Origin: Fibrisoma montanum
GTDB lineage: Bacteria; Bacteroidota; Bacteroidia; Cytophagales; Spirosomataceae
DNA length: 64,000 nucleotides
Reading direction: 5' to 3'
NCBI RefSeq assembly: GCF_003583365.1
Contig: NZ_QXED01000015.1
Location: forward strand, 49,722 to 113,721
Positions within the stretch are counted from its first letter, which is position 1. The number at the start of each line of letters is the position of its first letter. Below the pieces are notes generated by a model, which was given only the letters and a program-made list of their open reading frames with translations, ran no database searches and was not told where the DNA came from. The translations under genes and the position numbers were made by a program. Positions 7,291 through 16,341 of this stretch are shown piece by piece.

Positions 7291-8115
7291 ATGCTGAAAT
7301 TACTCGTTGTTACTGGCGTAGCGGCCCTGGTTGCCTGCGGAGCCACCGATCCGACCGTCGCGCCTGTTCAGCCGCCGGGAACTGCGCCCACCGCCCGCAA
7401 GCTGGTCTGGGCCGATGAGTTCGACAAAGCGGGTCTGCCCGATACGACCAAATGGGCCTACGAAGTGGGTGGCAACGGCTGGGGCAACAACGAACTACAG
7501 TTTTATACCAACCGGCGCGCCGACAACGCCCGCGTTGAGGGCGGCAAGCTCATTATTGAAGCGAAAAAGGAAGAGTATCAGGGCCGAACCTACACCTCGG
7601 CCCGGCTGCTGACCCGGGGCAAGGCGGAGTGGAAATACGGTCGTGTGGAAGCCCTGGCCAAACTGCCGGCCGGTCGCGGTACGTGGCCCGCCGTCTGGAT
7701 GCTCGGCAAGAACATTCCGACCGCGGGCTGGCCCCGCTGTGGTGAAATCGACATCATGGAGCACGTCGGCTTCGACGAAGGGGTGGTTCACGGTACGGTC
7801 CATACCGAAGCGTACAACCACGGCAAAAAGACGCAGAAAGGCCAGCAAACGCCCGTGCCGGACGCTGCCCAGGCGTTTCATCTGTATGCCATTGAGTGGA
7901 CACCCGATAAGATAGATTTCTTCGTCGACGATCGGAAATACTATACCGTGGAGAAGTCGGTTTTAGGGAGCACCGTCGCCGAATGGCCGTTCGATCAGCC
8001 GTTCTATCTGATCCTGAACGTAGCGGTGGGCGGCAACTGGGGTGGGCAGAAAGGCGTCGACGAAACCATCTGGCCCCGGCGCATGGAGGTAGACTACGTG
8101 CGGGTGTATCAGTGA
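7291..8115 (+). CDS. GH16 family beta-glucanase (laminarinase-like) lipoprotein
   Basis: 274 residues from the ATG at 7291, chosen because it yields a lipoprotein signal (MLKLLVVTGVAALVACG, lipobox VAC). A glycoside hydrolase family 16 domain follows from about residue 35: LVWADEFDKAGLPDTTKW at its start, the catalytic GEIDIMEHVG (nucleophile Glu, Asp, acid/base Glu), the WPAVWML and HTEAYNH strands, and a C-terminal MEVDYVRVYQ typical of laminarinases. It is expected to cleave beta-1,3 or mixed-linkage glucans at the cell surface. It sits between two esterase genes in a small polysaccharide-use group. There is no carbohydrate-binding module. Family assignment is firm; the exact linkage is not. 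Confidence 0.92.
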   Translation: MLKLLVVTGVAALVACGATDPTVAPVQPPGTAPTARKLVWADEFDKAGLPDTTKWAYEVGGNGWGNNELQFYTNRRADNARVEGGKLIIEAKKEEYQGRTYTSARLLTRGKAEWKYGRVEALAKLPAGRGTWPAVWMLGKNIPTAGWPRCGEIDIMEHVGFDEGVVHGTVHTEAYNHGKKTQKGQQTPVPDAAQAFHLYAIEWTPDKIDFFVDDRKYYTVEKSVLGSTVAEWPFDQPFYLILNVAVGGNWGGQKGVDETIWPRRMEVDYVRVYQ

Positions 8116-8146
8116 GGAAATAATACGTTTTGCATTGTCAATCAGG

Positions 8147-8171
8147 GCCGTTGCCATCAGGTAACGGCTTT
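8147..8171 (+). terminator. Intrinsic terminator after GH16
   Basis: A 9-bp stem with one G-U pair (8147-8155 with 8160-8168), a 4-base loop and a TTTT run, lying between the GH16 stop and the next gene. Confidence 0.7.
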
Positions 8172-8222
8172 TCTGCTATATTGCTCAACGCATTGCTTCC
8201 CGTTTAACACAACCTGCCATCT

Positions 8223-9944
8223 ATGAATCGACTCACTACACTCCTGATGCTTTGCTTTGGGCTTGCCACCACGGCTACCATGGCCCAGACTACCTTCGCC
8301 GTTGCGTTTACCGATTCGCAACGTACCCAGCCGCTCGATGGGCGTGTGCTGCTTATCCTGGCCAAAACCCAGTCGCCCGAGCCTCGTCAGCAGGTCAGCG
8401 ATATCGTTAGTACGGCGCAGATCTTCGGTAAAGACGTGGAAAAACTGAAACCCCGCGAACTCGTTACGTTCGACGGCTCGGTGTTTGGCTACCCGCAACG
8501 GAGCCTCGATAAGGTGCCGCCCGGCGACTATTACGTACAGGCTGTCCTGCACAAATACGAGACCTTCACCCGCAAGGACGGGCATACCGTCAAACTGCCC
8601 GCGGACCGGGGCGAAGGACAAAACTGGCGGACAGCCCCTGGTAATCTCTTTAGTAAGCCTCTCAAAATCAGCATACGGCCGGGCGCGAAACAGCGATTTA
8701 CTGTCCTGATGGATCAGGTAAACCCGCCGATTCCGGAGCCGAAAGACACCAAGTTTATCAAGCACATCAGGATCCAGAGTAAACGCCTGACCGAATTCTG
8801 GGGCCGGCCTATGTACCTCGGTGCGCACGTCTTGCTGCCGGCCGGATTTGACGAACATCCGGAAGCCAAATACCCGCTCTGTATCTACCACGGCCACTTT
8901 CCGGCCAATTTCGACGGGTTCAGCGAAACTCCCCCACCCGCCGATATGGACACCTCCGACTACATCGAACGGTTCAAGGTGCGGGGCTACAAGAAACTAG
9001 TGGCGCAGGAAGCCTATGATTTTTACCGGAAGTGGACCAGTAAGGACTTTCCACGCATGCTGATTGTCGAGATACAGCACGCCAATCCATACTACGACGA
9101 TTCGTACGCTGTCAATTCCGAAAACCTGGGACCTTACGGCGACGCCATCATGTACGAACTGCTGCCCGAAATCGAACGGCGGTTCCGGGGCATCGGTCAG
9201 GGGTGGGCGCGGTTCACCTACGGCGGCTCGACCGGAGGCTGGGAAGCCCTGGCCGCGCAGGTTTTCTACCCCGACGAATTCAACGGGTGTTTCGCGGCCT
9301 GTCCGGACCCCATTACGTTTTCGGCCTACACCGTTGTTAATCTCTACAAAGACAAAAACGCGTACTACATCGAAGGGCCGTTTCGGCGAACCCCCCGGCC
9401 TGGTCAGCGGGATTACCTGGGGCATGTAAAGTGTACGCTAGAAGAAAGCAATCACCGGGAGCTGGCCCTTGGCACGCATTCCCGCTCGGGCGATCAGTTC
9501 GACATCTGGGAGGCCGTGTATTCGCCCGTTGGGGCCGATGGTTACCCTCAACCCATCTGGAACAAACTGACCGGCGAGATTGATACGACCGTGGCCGCTT
9601 ACTGGCGCGAACACTACGATCTGCTCCACATCCTGAAGCGCGACTGGAAAACGCTCGGCCCGAAGGTGATGGGCAAGATGCACATCTACTGTGGCGACAT
9701 GGACAACTACTACCTCAACAACGCCGTGTACCTCATGGAGGATTTTCTGAAGCAGACGAAAAATCCGCCCTATGCCGGCGAGGTAGCCTACGGTGATCGG
9801 GCCGAACACTGCTGGAATGGTGACCCAACCTTACCGAATCACATTACGCGACTCCGGTACAACACCATGTACATTGACAAGATCCTGAAACGTATCGAAG
9901 CGAACCATCCGCAGGGAGCCGACCTAACAAGCTGGCGGTATTGA
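8223..9944 (+). CDS. Large secreted putative esterase
   Basis: A 573-residue exported protein with a clear signal peptide (MNRLTTLLMLCFGLATTATMAQ). Residues 23 to about 170 form a beta-rich N-terminal part; then comes an alpha/beta hydrolase fold of the putative-esterase type, with LLPAGFDEHPEAKYPLCIYHG, the nucleophile elbow YGGSTGGWEAL, and a late DRAEHCWNGDP that probably supplies the catalytic His. It is longer than ordinary esterase-D members because of the N-terminal domain and insertions in the lid region. It is preceded by a terminator and so probably has its own promoter, though it lies next to the GH16/esterase pair. It is probably an esterase acting on a polysaccharide or siderophore-like substrate; I cannot be more precise. 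Confidence 0.75.
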   Translation: MNRLTTLLMLCFGLATTATMAQTTFAVAFTDSQRTQPLDGRVLLILAKTQSPEPRQQVSDIVSTAQIFGKDVEKLKPRELVTFDGSVFGYPQRSLDKVPPGDYYVQAVLHKYETFTRKDGHTVKLPADRGEGQNWRTAPGNLFSKPLKISIRPGAKQRFTVLMDQVNPPIPEPKDTKFIKHIRIQSKRLTEFWGRPMYLGAHVLLPAGFDEHPEAKYPLCIYHGHFPANFDGFSETPPPADMDTSDYIERFKVRGYKKLVAQEAYDFYRKWTSKDFPRMLIVEIQHANPYYDDSYAVNSENLGPYGDAIMYELLPEIERRFRGIGQGWARFTYGGSTGGWEALAAQVFYPDEFNGCFAACPDPITFSAYTVVNLYKDKNAYYIEGPFRRTPRPGQRDYLGHVKCTLEESNHRELALGTHSRSGDQFDIWEAVYSPVGADGYPQPIWNKLTGEIDTTVAAYWREHYDLLHILKRDWKTLGPKVMGKMHIYCGDMDNYYLNNAVYLMEDFLKQTKNPPYAGEVAYGDRAEHCWNGDPTLPNHITRLRYNTMYIDKILKRIEANHPQGADLTSWRY

Positions 9945-10043
9945 AGAGGGGAGGGAGGAAAGGGAACAGAGGGAAGAAGGGGAGGAAAGGAGAAGGGTAC
10001 GGCTAATTCTTTTTCCCTTCCTCCTCTCCTCCTTTTCTCCTTC
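9945..10043. repeat. Purine-arm/pyrimidine-arm inverted repeat, copy 1
   Basis: The whole gap between two convergent genes is a run of G and A (about 9943-9996), a short spacer, and a run of C and T (about 10008-10043). The arms are imperfectly complementary and can fold into a long hairpin. The 16 bases at 9981-9996 occur identically at 42387-42402 in a second element of the same design. It may also serve as a bidirectional terminator. Confidence 0.75.
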
Positions 10044-10044
10044 A

Positions 10045-11094
10045 TTATAGGCCCGCCAAAAACGCCATGGTGTCGATACCATCGGGGTAGTCGGTCAGGC
10101 TGGGGCGCTGGGTTTGTCCGAACGCTACGCTGCCCGGGTACCAGCCGGTGCCGTCGCCCCGGTCGGCCGATGCAACAACCTGAATTTTGTCGGCGCGTTC
10201 GGTCAGGAGCGCCGTTACGTCATCCATCGTCCGGTACGTCTGGTAATACACGACCGAAATCGGCGACACCAAACCCGGATTCTCCGTCAACAGCAGAAAC
10301 CCGTTGTCGTAGTGAGGTACCTGATTGATCAGATAAATTGACTTGTTGTAGTCATAGTTATTCAGGTACTTATGATGATTCAGATAATCAGGCAGCTGCG
10401 GTTCCAGGGTTTGCAGTAAACCCGTGAAATTATAATCATCCGGCACGAGCAGCGTCGATACGTTCCGACACCCCAATCCGAAGTAATCCAGCAGGTCGTG
10501 GCCCAGTTTTTCGAACTCCGGCTGCGCTTCGGCACCCATCAGCAACCCTACAGAAGTACGGTTTCTGCGGATTATATGCGGTTTTTTGGCAAAATAGTAC
10601 TCAAAGTACCGGGCGGTATTATCACTACCGGTAGCGATGTACGCTTCGGCTGCGTTCAGGCGTTCGGCCACCTCAATGTACTCGGAAAAACCCGGATTTA
10701 TCTCCTTTATTTTTTGTATTAAATATTGGATTAATACAAAATCTTGAGAGCTTAATTTAGCCAGTACCTTATGGCCGCTGACGAGTATGCACAGCAGATC
10801 GTGAAAACCAACCGCTGGTATATTGCCCGCCATAACGACGCCAACGAGCCGGGGTGTAACGGGCGTTTCTGTTTCAGATGCGCCGGCATACGAACCCGCC
10901 CAGGAAATCAATTTGTCGGCTACGAGGAATTCGTCGGCAATTGCCTGAAGAGCACTAAGCGAATTGTTGGGAGTGAACCAGTTATTCTTCTGATGAGCCC
11001 GGTGGGCAAGTTCAGTCAATTCAGATTGAGCGCCCGGCGAACGCAGGAAGTCCCCCAGCGCCACGAACGTTTGCAGTCGTTCTGATTGCAGCAT
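10045..11094 (-). CDS. LuxC-family acyl-CoA reductase
   Basis: A 349-residue NADPH-dependent acyl-CoA (or acyl-protein) reductase of the LuxC family, an aldehyde-dehydrogenase-fold enzyme making long-chain aldehydes. Visible features are GVVMAGNIPAVGFHDLLCIL and GHKVLAKLSS of the nucleotide-binding region, AEAYIATGSDNTARYFEYYF, and the catalytic-Cys segment LDYFGLGCRNVSTLLVP. Length is slightly short of LuxC (about 480) but normal for the compact Bacteroidota form. The ATG start is supported by alignment of the N-terminus to the frame. It is divergent from a ferredoxin gene 134 bases away, suggesting that the ferredoxin could supply electrons. The physiological product is unknown. Confidence 0.85.
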   Translation of the reverse strand: MLQSERLQTFVALGDFLRSPGAQSELTELAHRAHQKNNWFTPNNSLSALQAIADEFLVADKLISWAGSYAGASETETPVTPRLVGVVMAGNIPAVGFHDLLCILVSGHKVLAKLSSQDFVLIQYLIQKIKEINPGFSEYIEVAERLNAAEAYIATGSDNTARYFEYYFAKKPHIIRRNRTSVGLLMGAEAQPEFEKLGHDLLDYFGLGCRNVSTLLVPDDYNFTGLLQTLEPQLPDYLNHHKYLNNYDYNKSIYLINQVPHYDNGFLLLTENPGLVSPISVVYYQTYRTMDDVTALLTERADKIQVVASADRGDGTGWYPGSVAFGQTQRPSLTDYPDGIDTMAFLAGL

Positions 11095-11148
11095 GTATTC
11101 AGGAAAAGATGAGTATCCAGATAGGAACCTCTAAAATTTATTTTTAGT

Positions 11149-11178
11149 TTGGTGCCAACCTTTAAATAATTATATTTG
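11149..11178 (+). promoter_or_regulatory. Bacteroidota-type promoter for the ferredoxin gene
   Basis: TTG at 11149-11151, exactly 19 bases, then TATATTTG at 11171-11178, matching the TTG-N19-TAnnTTTG consensus of the primary sigma factor. It places the start of transcription about 40 bases before the ferredoxin ATG. Confidence 0.8.
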
Positions 11179-11201
11179 TTGTTCAATCTAAAGATAACTG
11201 A

Positions 11202-11579
<378 letters not shown>

Positions 11580-11600
11580 GTAGTCATACGTATAGTTTAC

Positions 11601-11640
11601 ATAACGCCCGATCAGCCCAGCTGATCGGGCGTTATGCTTT
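11601..11640 (+). terminator. Intrinsic terminator after ferredoxin
   Basis: A perfect 15-bp stem (11601-11615 with 11621-11635), loop CCCAG, then GCTTTT. Confidence 0.85.
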
Positions 11641-11891
11641 TGTGCCAATGCAGTAATTGACTAATTGCTAAAAAACAATGTGTACAGACGTTTAGTTTTT
11701 AAGAGTTTTGATTAAAATTTTAGAGAAATTCAAAAAAATAGGGCTGTTTTTAGACTATTAACAATGAAAAATTATACAATAGAATGAAAAATAGGTTTTT
11801 GGTTTACTTATCTATTGCTCATATAATATTTTGTAATAAAATTTGTGGCCATATTATAGTAGGTAATTTTACAACAGAACAGAATAATATT
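11641..11891. other. AT-rich leader upstream of the porin gene
   Basis: About 250 bases of very AT-rich DNA upstream of the porin-ammonium transporter pair. It probably contains the promoter. I looked for a sigma-54 -24/-12 element and found none with correct spacing, and no clear TAnnTTTG. Confidence 0.4.
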
Positions 11892-13103
11892 ATGAAAAAA
11901 ATTGCTTTACTTCTTTCTTGTTCTTTAGTAGCATATGTTGGAAAAGCACAGGATTCAACTGCGCTTGCGGTTAAAGCTCCAGCATCTACTGCCACACCAA
12001 CTGCTGCGCCGGCTGCTGAGCCAGTCAGTACCGGCAAGTTCACCTTTTCTGGTTATTTAGATACCTACTACTTCGGGAATTTCAATAATCCAAAGAGTCA
12101 GTCAAACCTGGGCCTTAGTGGCGAGAACGTAGGTAATGCCCGGGCGTTTGACCAAAAAGCCGGACAATTTGGCATTGGTCTGGTTCAGGCCAAAGCATTA
12201 TACACGTCCGATAAGGTTGACGCCGTGTTCGATCTGGCGTTTGGTCCGTTTGCCGATCTGGGCAACTACGGTAATAACGTAGGATTCCTGGGTGCCGGCT
12301 CGACATCACTGGCGATCAAACAGGCATTTGTTACGATGAAGGCTACGCCCAAACTGTCGTTCACAGCGGGGCAGTTTGGTACGCATATCGGTTATGAAGT
12401 GATCGACGCACCGGTCAATTACAATTATTCTTTATCCAACTTATTCAACAACGGGCCGTTCTATCACATCGGTCTGAAAGGCCAGTACAACTTCAGCGAC
12501 AAGGTGTACCTGATGTTGGGGGTTGTTAACAACGTCGATAACATATTCGACAACAACAAGCGGAAAGGACTGATCGGTCAGTTATTCGTCTCGCCGGTGT
12601 CGGGCTGGAATGTGTACCTGAACGCAATCGTTTCCAACGAAGCGTCGCCTGATTCGCTGGGTAACACGCCCGACGGCAACTACTCGCTTTTCGACCTGAC
12701 TACTACGTATCAGATCAGCTCTAAATTCTTCCTGGGCCTGAACGCGGCCGTTGGTTCGCAGAAGGGTGGTTTCCAGGTGCCGTATGGCGTGAATGAGTCG
12801 CGGAGCTGGAGCGGTATTGCGCTGTACAGCAACTATACCTTCACCGACAAGTTTGGCCTGGGCGTCCGCTACGAAATTTTCGACAACAAGAGTGGCGTTC
12901 GGGCGCTGACCGATGCCGCCGGCAACGGGGCCAGTGTGAACTCGATCACCATCACCGGCAACATCACGGCTGCCGAGGGGCACGTACTGCTTAAGCCTGA
13001 ATTCCGGCTCGATAGCTATTCAGCCAACAAGTTCCAGAAAAACGACGGCTCGCTGACCAAATCGCAGGCGACGCTGGGTATGGCTGCCATCTTCAAGTTT
13101 TAA
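11892..13103 (+). CDS. Outer membrane beta-barrel porin
   Basis: 403 residues from the ATG at 11892, selected because it gives a normal signal peptide (MKKIALLLSCSLVAYVGKAQ); an earlier in-frame start at 11784 would add an unlikely AT-coded leader. After an Ala/Pro/Thr-rich spacer the mature chain begins FSGYLDTYYFGNF and continues as alternating amphipathic strands with many Gly, Asn, Tyr and Phe, ending in Phe (AAIFKF) as outer-membrane barrels do. It matches the Bacteroidota porin (OmpL/BBP2-like) family. It lies 66 bases before the ammonium transporter gene with no terminator between, so it probably provides outer-membrane entry for nitrogen compounds in the same operon. The substrate is inferred from the neighbour. 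Confidence 0.82.
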   Translation: MKKIALLLSCSLVAYVGKAQDSTALAVKAPASTATPTAAPAAEPVSTGKFTFSGYLDTYYFGNFNNPKSQSNLGLSGENVGNARAFDQKAGQFGIGLVQAKALYTSDKVDAVFDLAFGPFADLGNYGNNVGFLGAGSTSLAIKQAFVTMKATPKLSFTAGQFGTHIGYEVIDAPVNYNYSLSNLFNNGPFYHIGLKGQYNFSDKVYLMLGVVNNVDNIFDNNKRKGLIGQLFVSPVSGWNVYLNAIVSNEASPDSLGNTPDGNYSLFDLTTTYQISSKFFLGLNAAVGSQKGGFQVPYGVNESRSWSGIALYSNYTFTDKFGLGVRYEIFDNKSGVRALTDAAGNGASVNSITITGNITAAEGHVLLKPEFRLDSYSANKFQKNDGSLTKSQATLGMAAIFKF

Positions 13104-13169
13104 CACGTTTTCGTAACCTAACCTATACGTTCAAACCGATTTAAGTACAACAAAAACCTCTTTAGCATT

Positions 13170-14504
13170 ATGCAAAAGCCTAATTACGTACCTCTTGTTC
13201 TCCTGCTGGCCGTTGCCATACTGGGCATTATCCCCGGCTTCAATGCGGTGCCTACCCAGATCGTTACGGAAGGCATCAACTCGGGCGATACCGCCTGGAT
13301 GCTCGTTGCGACGGCTCTTGTTTTGTTGATGACCCCCGGCCTGGCCTACTTCTACGGCGGGATGGTGAACAACAAAAACGTTATCTCGACCATGCTGCAA
13401 AGCTTCATTGCCATGGGTGTGATCAGTATTCTGTGGGTAACGGTTGGCTTTAGCCTCGCATTTGGTGATTCCATCGGCGGCTTTGTCGGTAACCCCGGTA
13501 CGTTCTTCATGTTCAATGGGGTGTTGGATGGCAAGCCCTGGTCGCTGGCCGCTACCATCCCGCTGGCGGTCTTTGCTTTCTTCCAGCTTAAGTTTGCCGT
13601 AATCACTCCGGCCCTGGTAACGGGTTCGATGGCCGAGCGGATCAACTTCCGTTCCTACGTACTGTTCATGATCCTGTTCAGCCTGTTCGTATACGCTCCG
13701 CTGGCGCACTGGACCTGGCATCCCGAAGGGTTCCTCTTTAAGCTGGGTGTACTCGATTTTGCCGGTGGTACGGTTGTACACATGTCGGCGGGTTGGGCGG
13801 CTCTGGCCGGTGCCCTGTACCTCAAGCGCCGGAAGTCGCACCTGGAGGCTAATTATTTCCCGCCTGCCAACATCCCGTTCGTGCTGCTCGGTACGGGTCT
13901 GCTGTGGTTCGGCTGGTTTGGTTTCAACGCGGGTTCGGCCGTTGGGGCGTCTCCGCTGGCGGCTTCAGCGTTCGCTACGACCAACACAGCCGCTGCGGCT
14001 GCGGGTCTGGCCTGGGTGTTGTTTGATGCGGCTAAAGGCAAGAAAGTATCCGCGCTTGGTTTTTGTATCGGTGCGGTAGTGGGTCTGGTGGCCATCACGC
14101 CTGCGGCTGGTTTCGTAACGGTTCCGACGTCGATCTTTATCGGTACGATTGCTGCCATCACCAGTAACTATGTAGCGCACCTGCGCACGAAGTCAACGCT
14201 GGACGACACGCTGGACGTATTCCCCTGCCACGGTGTAGGTGGTATGGTTGGTATGGTCATGACGGGCATCTTCGCATCGAAGGGGGTTAACTCAGCCGTT
14301 GTCGACGAAGGACTGGCGTTCGGAGCTACGAAGCTGTTCATGACGCACATGCTGGCCCTGGTGATTGTATCGGCTTTCGCGTTCGGCATGTCCCTGCTGC
14401 TGCTGAAAGTAACGGATCTGATTCTGCCGCTGCGGGTATCTGAAGAAGACGAAAAAGTTGGTCTGGATGTCAGCCAGCACGACGAATTCCTGATCGAAGG
14501 ATAA
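13170..14504 (+). CDS. amt: Ammonium transporter (Amt)
   Basis: A 444-residue inner-membrane Amt/MEP/Rh channel conducting ammonia/ammonium. It begins with a hydrophobic segment that may be a cleaved signal, then the conserved SGDTAWMLVATALVLLMTPGLAYFYGG opening, here split over the first core helices. HMSAGWAALAGA carries the first pore His, and FPCHGVGGMVGM the second. Eleven core helices are expected and the length fits. It follows a porin gene in the same direction and precedes a terminator. Glutamine synthetase lies 6 kb away rather than beside it, and no GlnB/GlnK gene is adjacent. The ATG is clear. Assignment is firm. Confidence 0.95.
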   Translation: MQKPNYVPLVLLLAVAILGIIPGFNAVPTQIVTEGINSGDTAWMLVATALVLLMTPGLAYFYGGMVNNKNVISTMLQSFIAMGVISILWVTVGFSLAFGDSIGGFVGNPGTFFMFNGVLDGKPWSLAATIPLAVFAFFQLKFAVITPALVTGSMAERINFRSYVLFMILFSLFVYAPLAHWTWHPEGFLFKLGVLDFAGGTVVHMSAGWAALAGALYLKRRKSHLEANYFPPANIPFVLLGTGLLWFGWFGFNAGSAVGASPLAASAFATTNTAAAAAGLAWVLFDAAKGKKVSALGFCIGAVVGLVAITPAAGFVTVPTSIFIGTIAAITSNYVAHLRTKSTLDDTLDVFPCHGVGGMVGMVMTGIFASKGVNSAVVDEGLAFGATKLFMTHMLALVIVSAFAFGMSLLLLKVTDLILPLRVSEEDEKVGLDVSQHDEFLIEG

Positions 14505-14580
14505 GAGCTTATGACAGAGCCACAGGCACCTGCTTAGCCTACTTGGGTCGGCAGCCTAACTGTGGTTTTGTTGTACTCAG

Positions 14581-14616
14581 GAAGCCGTTCGCCTTTGGCG
14601 GGCGGTTTCTTTTTTT
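14581..14616 (+). terminator. Intrinsic terminator after amt
   Basis: A 13-bp stem including G-U pairs (14581-14593 with 14597-14609), a TTT loop, then seven Ts. Confidence 0.85.
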
Positions 14617-14621
14617 CAGAC

Positions 14622-15212
14622 CTATTCCTTATCAAACTGCGCCCGCTTGTTCTGGGCCGCCATCCGGACGATCTGTGCTATGCGTGTTTGCCGGGTTTCG
14701 GGACGTTTGGCGTTGTTGAGCCACTCCAGAATTCCTCGCTTAACCGACCGGGGAAACTCCTCGTAGTACTGCCGGGCGGTTGGGTTATCGGCAAAGGCCA
14801 GGGTCAGGTCGTCGGGTAGGGTAAGGGCTTCGACCGCATCCAGCTTAGTCCAGGAGCCGTCCTGTTTTGCCTGCTCAATCTTCGCCAGGCCCGCTTCCGT
14901 CATCAGGCCGTCGGCAATCAGCTTGTCGATGCGCTGCTTGTTCACCCGCGACCAGCCACTTTTGGGTTTTCGGGGCGTAAACAACTGCCTGAACCGCTCG
15001 TCGTCAAGCTTGTTGGGTACACTGTCGATCCAGCCAAAACACAACGCTTCTTCAACGGCTTCGTCGTAGGACACCCGGGGTTTGCCGCTGTTCTTCTTGT
15101 ACGATACAAGCCAGACACCCCCCGACGTAGCGTGATTGGCCTGAAGCCAGTCGCGCCATGCCTGCCGGCTCTGCGCACAGAACTCGGGCAGTTGCTGATT
15201 CGATTTAGCCAT
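14622..15212 (-). CDS. YdeI/OmpD-associated family protein
   Basis: 196 residues from the ATG at 15212; an in-frame start eight codons upstream exists, but the family begins near here. It is a cytoplasmic protein of the YdeI type: RQAWRDWLQANHATSGGVWLVSYKK at the start, the conserved YDEAVEEALCFGWIDSVP, then FTPRKPKSGWSRVNK, and a C-terminal helical part with FADNPTARQYYEEFPRSVKRGILEWL. Members are widespread, some containing DUF1905, and linked to stress or peptide resistance in a few species, but the biochemical role is not established. It is convergent with amt across the terminator at 14581-14616. Confidence 0.88.
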   Translation of the reverse strand: MAKSNQQLPEFCAQSRQAWRDWLQANHATSGGVWLVSYKKNSGKPRVSYDEAVEEALCFGWIDSVPNKLDDERFRQLFTPRKPKSGWSRVNKQRIDKLIADGLMTEAGLAKIEQAKQDGSWTKLDAVEALTLPDDLTLAFADNPTARQYYEEFPRSVKRGILEWLNNAKRPETRQTRIAQIVRMAAQNKRAQFDKE

Positions 15213-15373
15213 TGCTGAAAAGAGTTGGTAGAACAAACGTACAAAATGCGTTGAATAAGTTGGTTGTGCGCAAGGGTATGACCGTTTCCTTGTTTTCGGA
15301 GGGGTGGCCAGTCAATTTGCTACGAAATGAGTTAAGCCAGTGATCATTCCAAACGTTAAACTCAACGTCACTA

Positions 15374-16276
15374 ATGAACACCGGCGAACAAACGAACCCG
15401 TACGAAAAAAAGGATCCACTGGAAAAATACCCACAGCCCCCTCATCCCGAGCCTCGGCAGGACGTGCCGGGTACGGAAGCCGCGATGCAGCTCAAAGCCG
15501 ATCATGGCGAAACGTCGTATCGGGGATCCGGCAAGCTTACGGGCCGAAAAGCCATCATTACGGGGGGCGATTCGGGGATTGGCCGGGCCGTTGCCATTGC
15601 CTTTGCGCGGGAAGGCGCTGATGTGCTGATTTCGTATCTGAATGAAGAGGAAGACGCCCGCGAAACGGCCAGGTACGTTCAGGAAGCCGGCCGGAAAGCG
15701 GTGCTGGTGCCGGGCGACATCAGCGAAGAGGCTCACTGCCGGCAGCTTGTTCAAAAGGCACTGGATGAGTTTGGTCAGATTGATATTCTGGTCAATAATG
15801 CGGCTTTTCAGATGGCGCGGGAGTCGTTGCAGGAGGTTTCGGCTGAGGAGTGGGACTACACCTTCAGGACGAACATCTACGCCATGTTTTACCTCTGCAA
15901 AGCGGCCGAACCCCATCTAAAGCCGGGTAGTACGATTGTCAACACAACGTCGGTGAACGCCTATAAACCACGGCCTACCCTGATTGCGTATGCCGCTACC
16001 AAGGCTGCCATCCAGAACTTTACGGCGAACATGGGCCAGTTGTGGGCTGAAAAAGGGATTCGGGTCAATTGTGTGGCACCGGGACCCATCTGGACTCCGC
16101 TCATTCCGTCGACGATGCCACCGGATCAGGTAGAATCGTTTGGGCAGGATGTGCCCCTGAAACGGGCCGGTCAGCCCGCTGAGCTGGCGCCCATCTATGT
16201 GCTGCTGGCTTCCGAAGATTCGAGCTACATGACCGGTAGTACGGTGCAGGTGACCGGCGGTTCACCGACCATATAA
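15374..16276 (+). CDS. SDR family oxidoreductase (YghA-like)
   Basis: A 300-residue NAD(P)-dependent short-chain dehydrogenase. The Rossmann glycine motif is TGGDSGIGRA near 56-65; NNAA near 139; the catalytic Ser lies in TTSVNAY, and the Tyr/Lys pair in YAATKAA (YxxxK). The extended N-terminal arm of about 45 residues (KKDPLEKYPQPPHPEPRQDVPG) is characteristic of the YghA/YhdG subgroup, which is often stress- or general-aldehyde-related. The C-terminal TGSTVQVTGGSPTI is the standard end. It is monocistronic by layout, closed by a shared bidirectional hairpin. The substrate is unknown. Confidence 0.93.
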   Translation: MNTGEQTNPYEKKDPLEKYPQPPHPEPRQDVPGTEAAMQLKADHGETSYRGSGKLTGRKAIITGGDSGIGRAVAIAFAREGADVLISYLNEEEDARETARYVQEAGRKAVLVPGDISEEAHCRQLVQKALDEFGQIDILVNNAAFQMARESLQEVSAEEWDYTFRTNIYAMFYLCKAAEPHLKPGSTIVNTTSVNAYKPRPTLIAYAATKAAIQNFTANMGQLWAEKGIRVNCVAPGPIWTPLIPSTMPPDQVESFGQDVPLKRAGQPAELAPIYVLLASEDSSYMTGSTVQVTGGSPTI

Positions 16277-16287
16277 CCAAACTACGT

Positions 16288-16337
16288 AGTATCCCGCGAT
16301 CCGCTCTAGTTCGTTCAATAGCGGATCGCGGGATACT
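16288..16337. terminator. Bidirectional terminator hairpin
   Basis: A perfect 18-bp stem (16288-16305 with 16320-16337) and a 14-base loop between the convergent SDR and SnoaL-like genes. Confidence 0.8.
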
Positions 16338-16341
16338 CGTA

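Noticed and set aside
11641..11891. Sigma-54 promoter upstream of porin and amt
   Set aside because: A TGG...TTGCT pair exists near 11800, but the GG to GC distance is 14 rather than 10 bases.
15374..15460. Alternative start inside the N-terminal arm of the SDR
   Set aside because: The long hydrophilic arm is normal for the YghA/YhdG subgroup, so the first ATG is kept.
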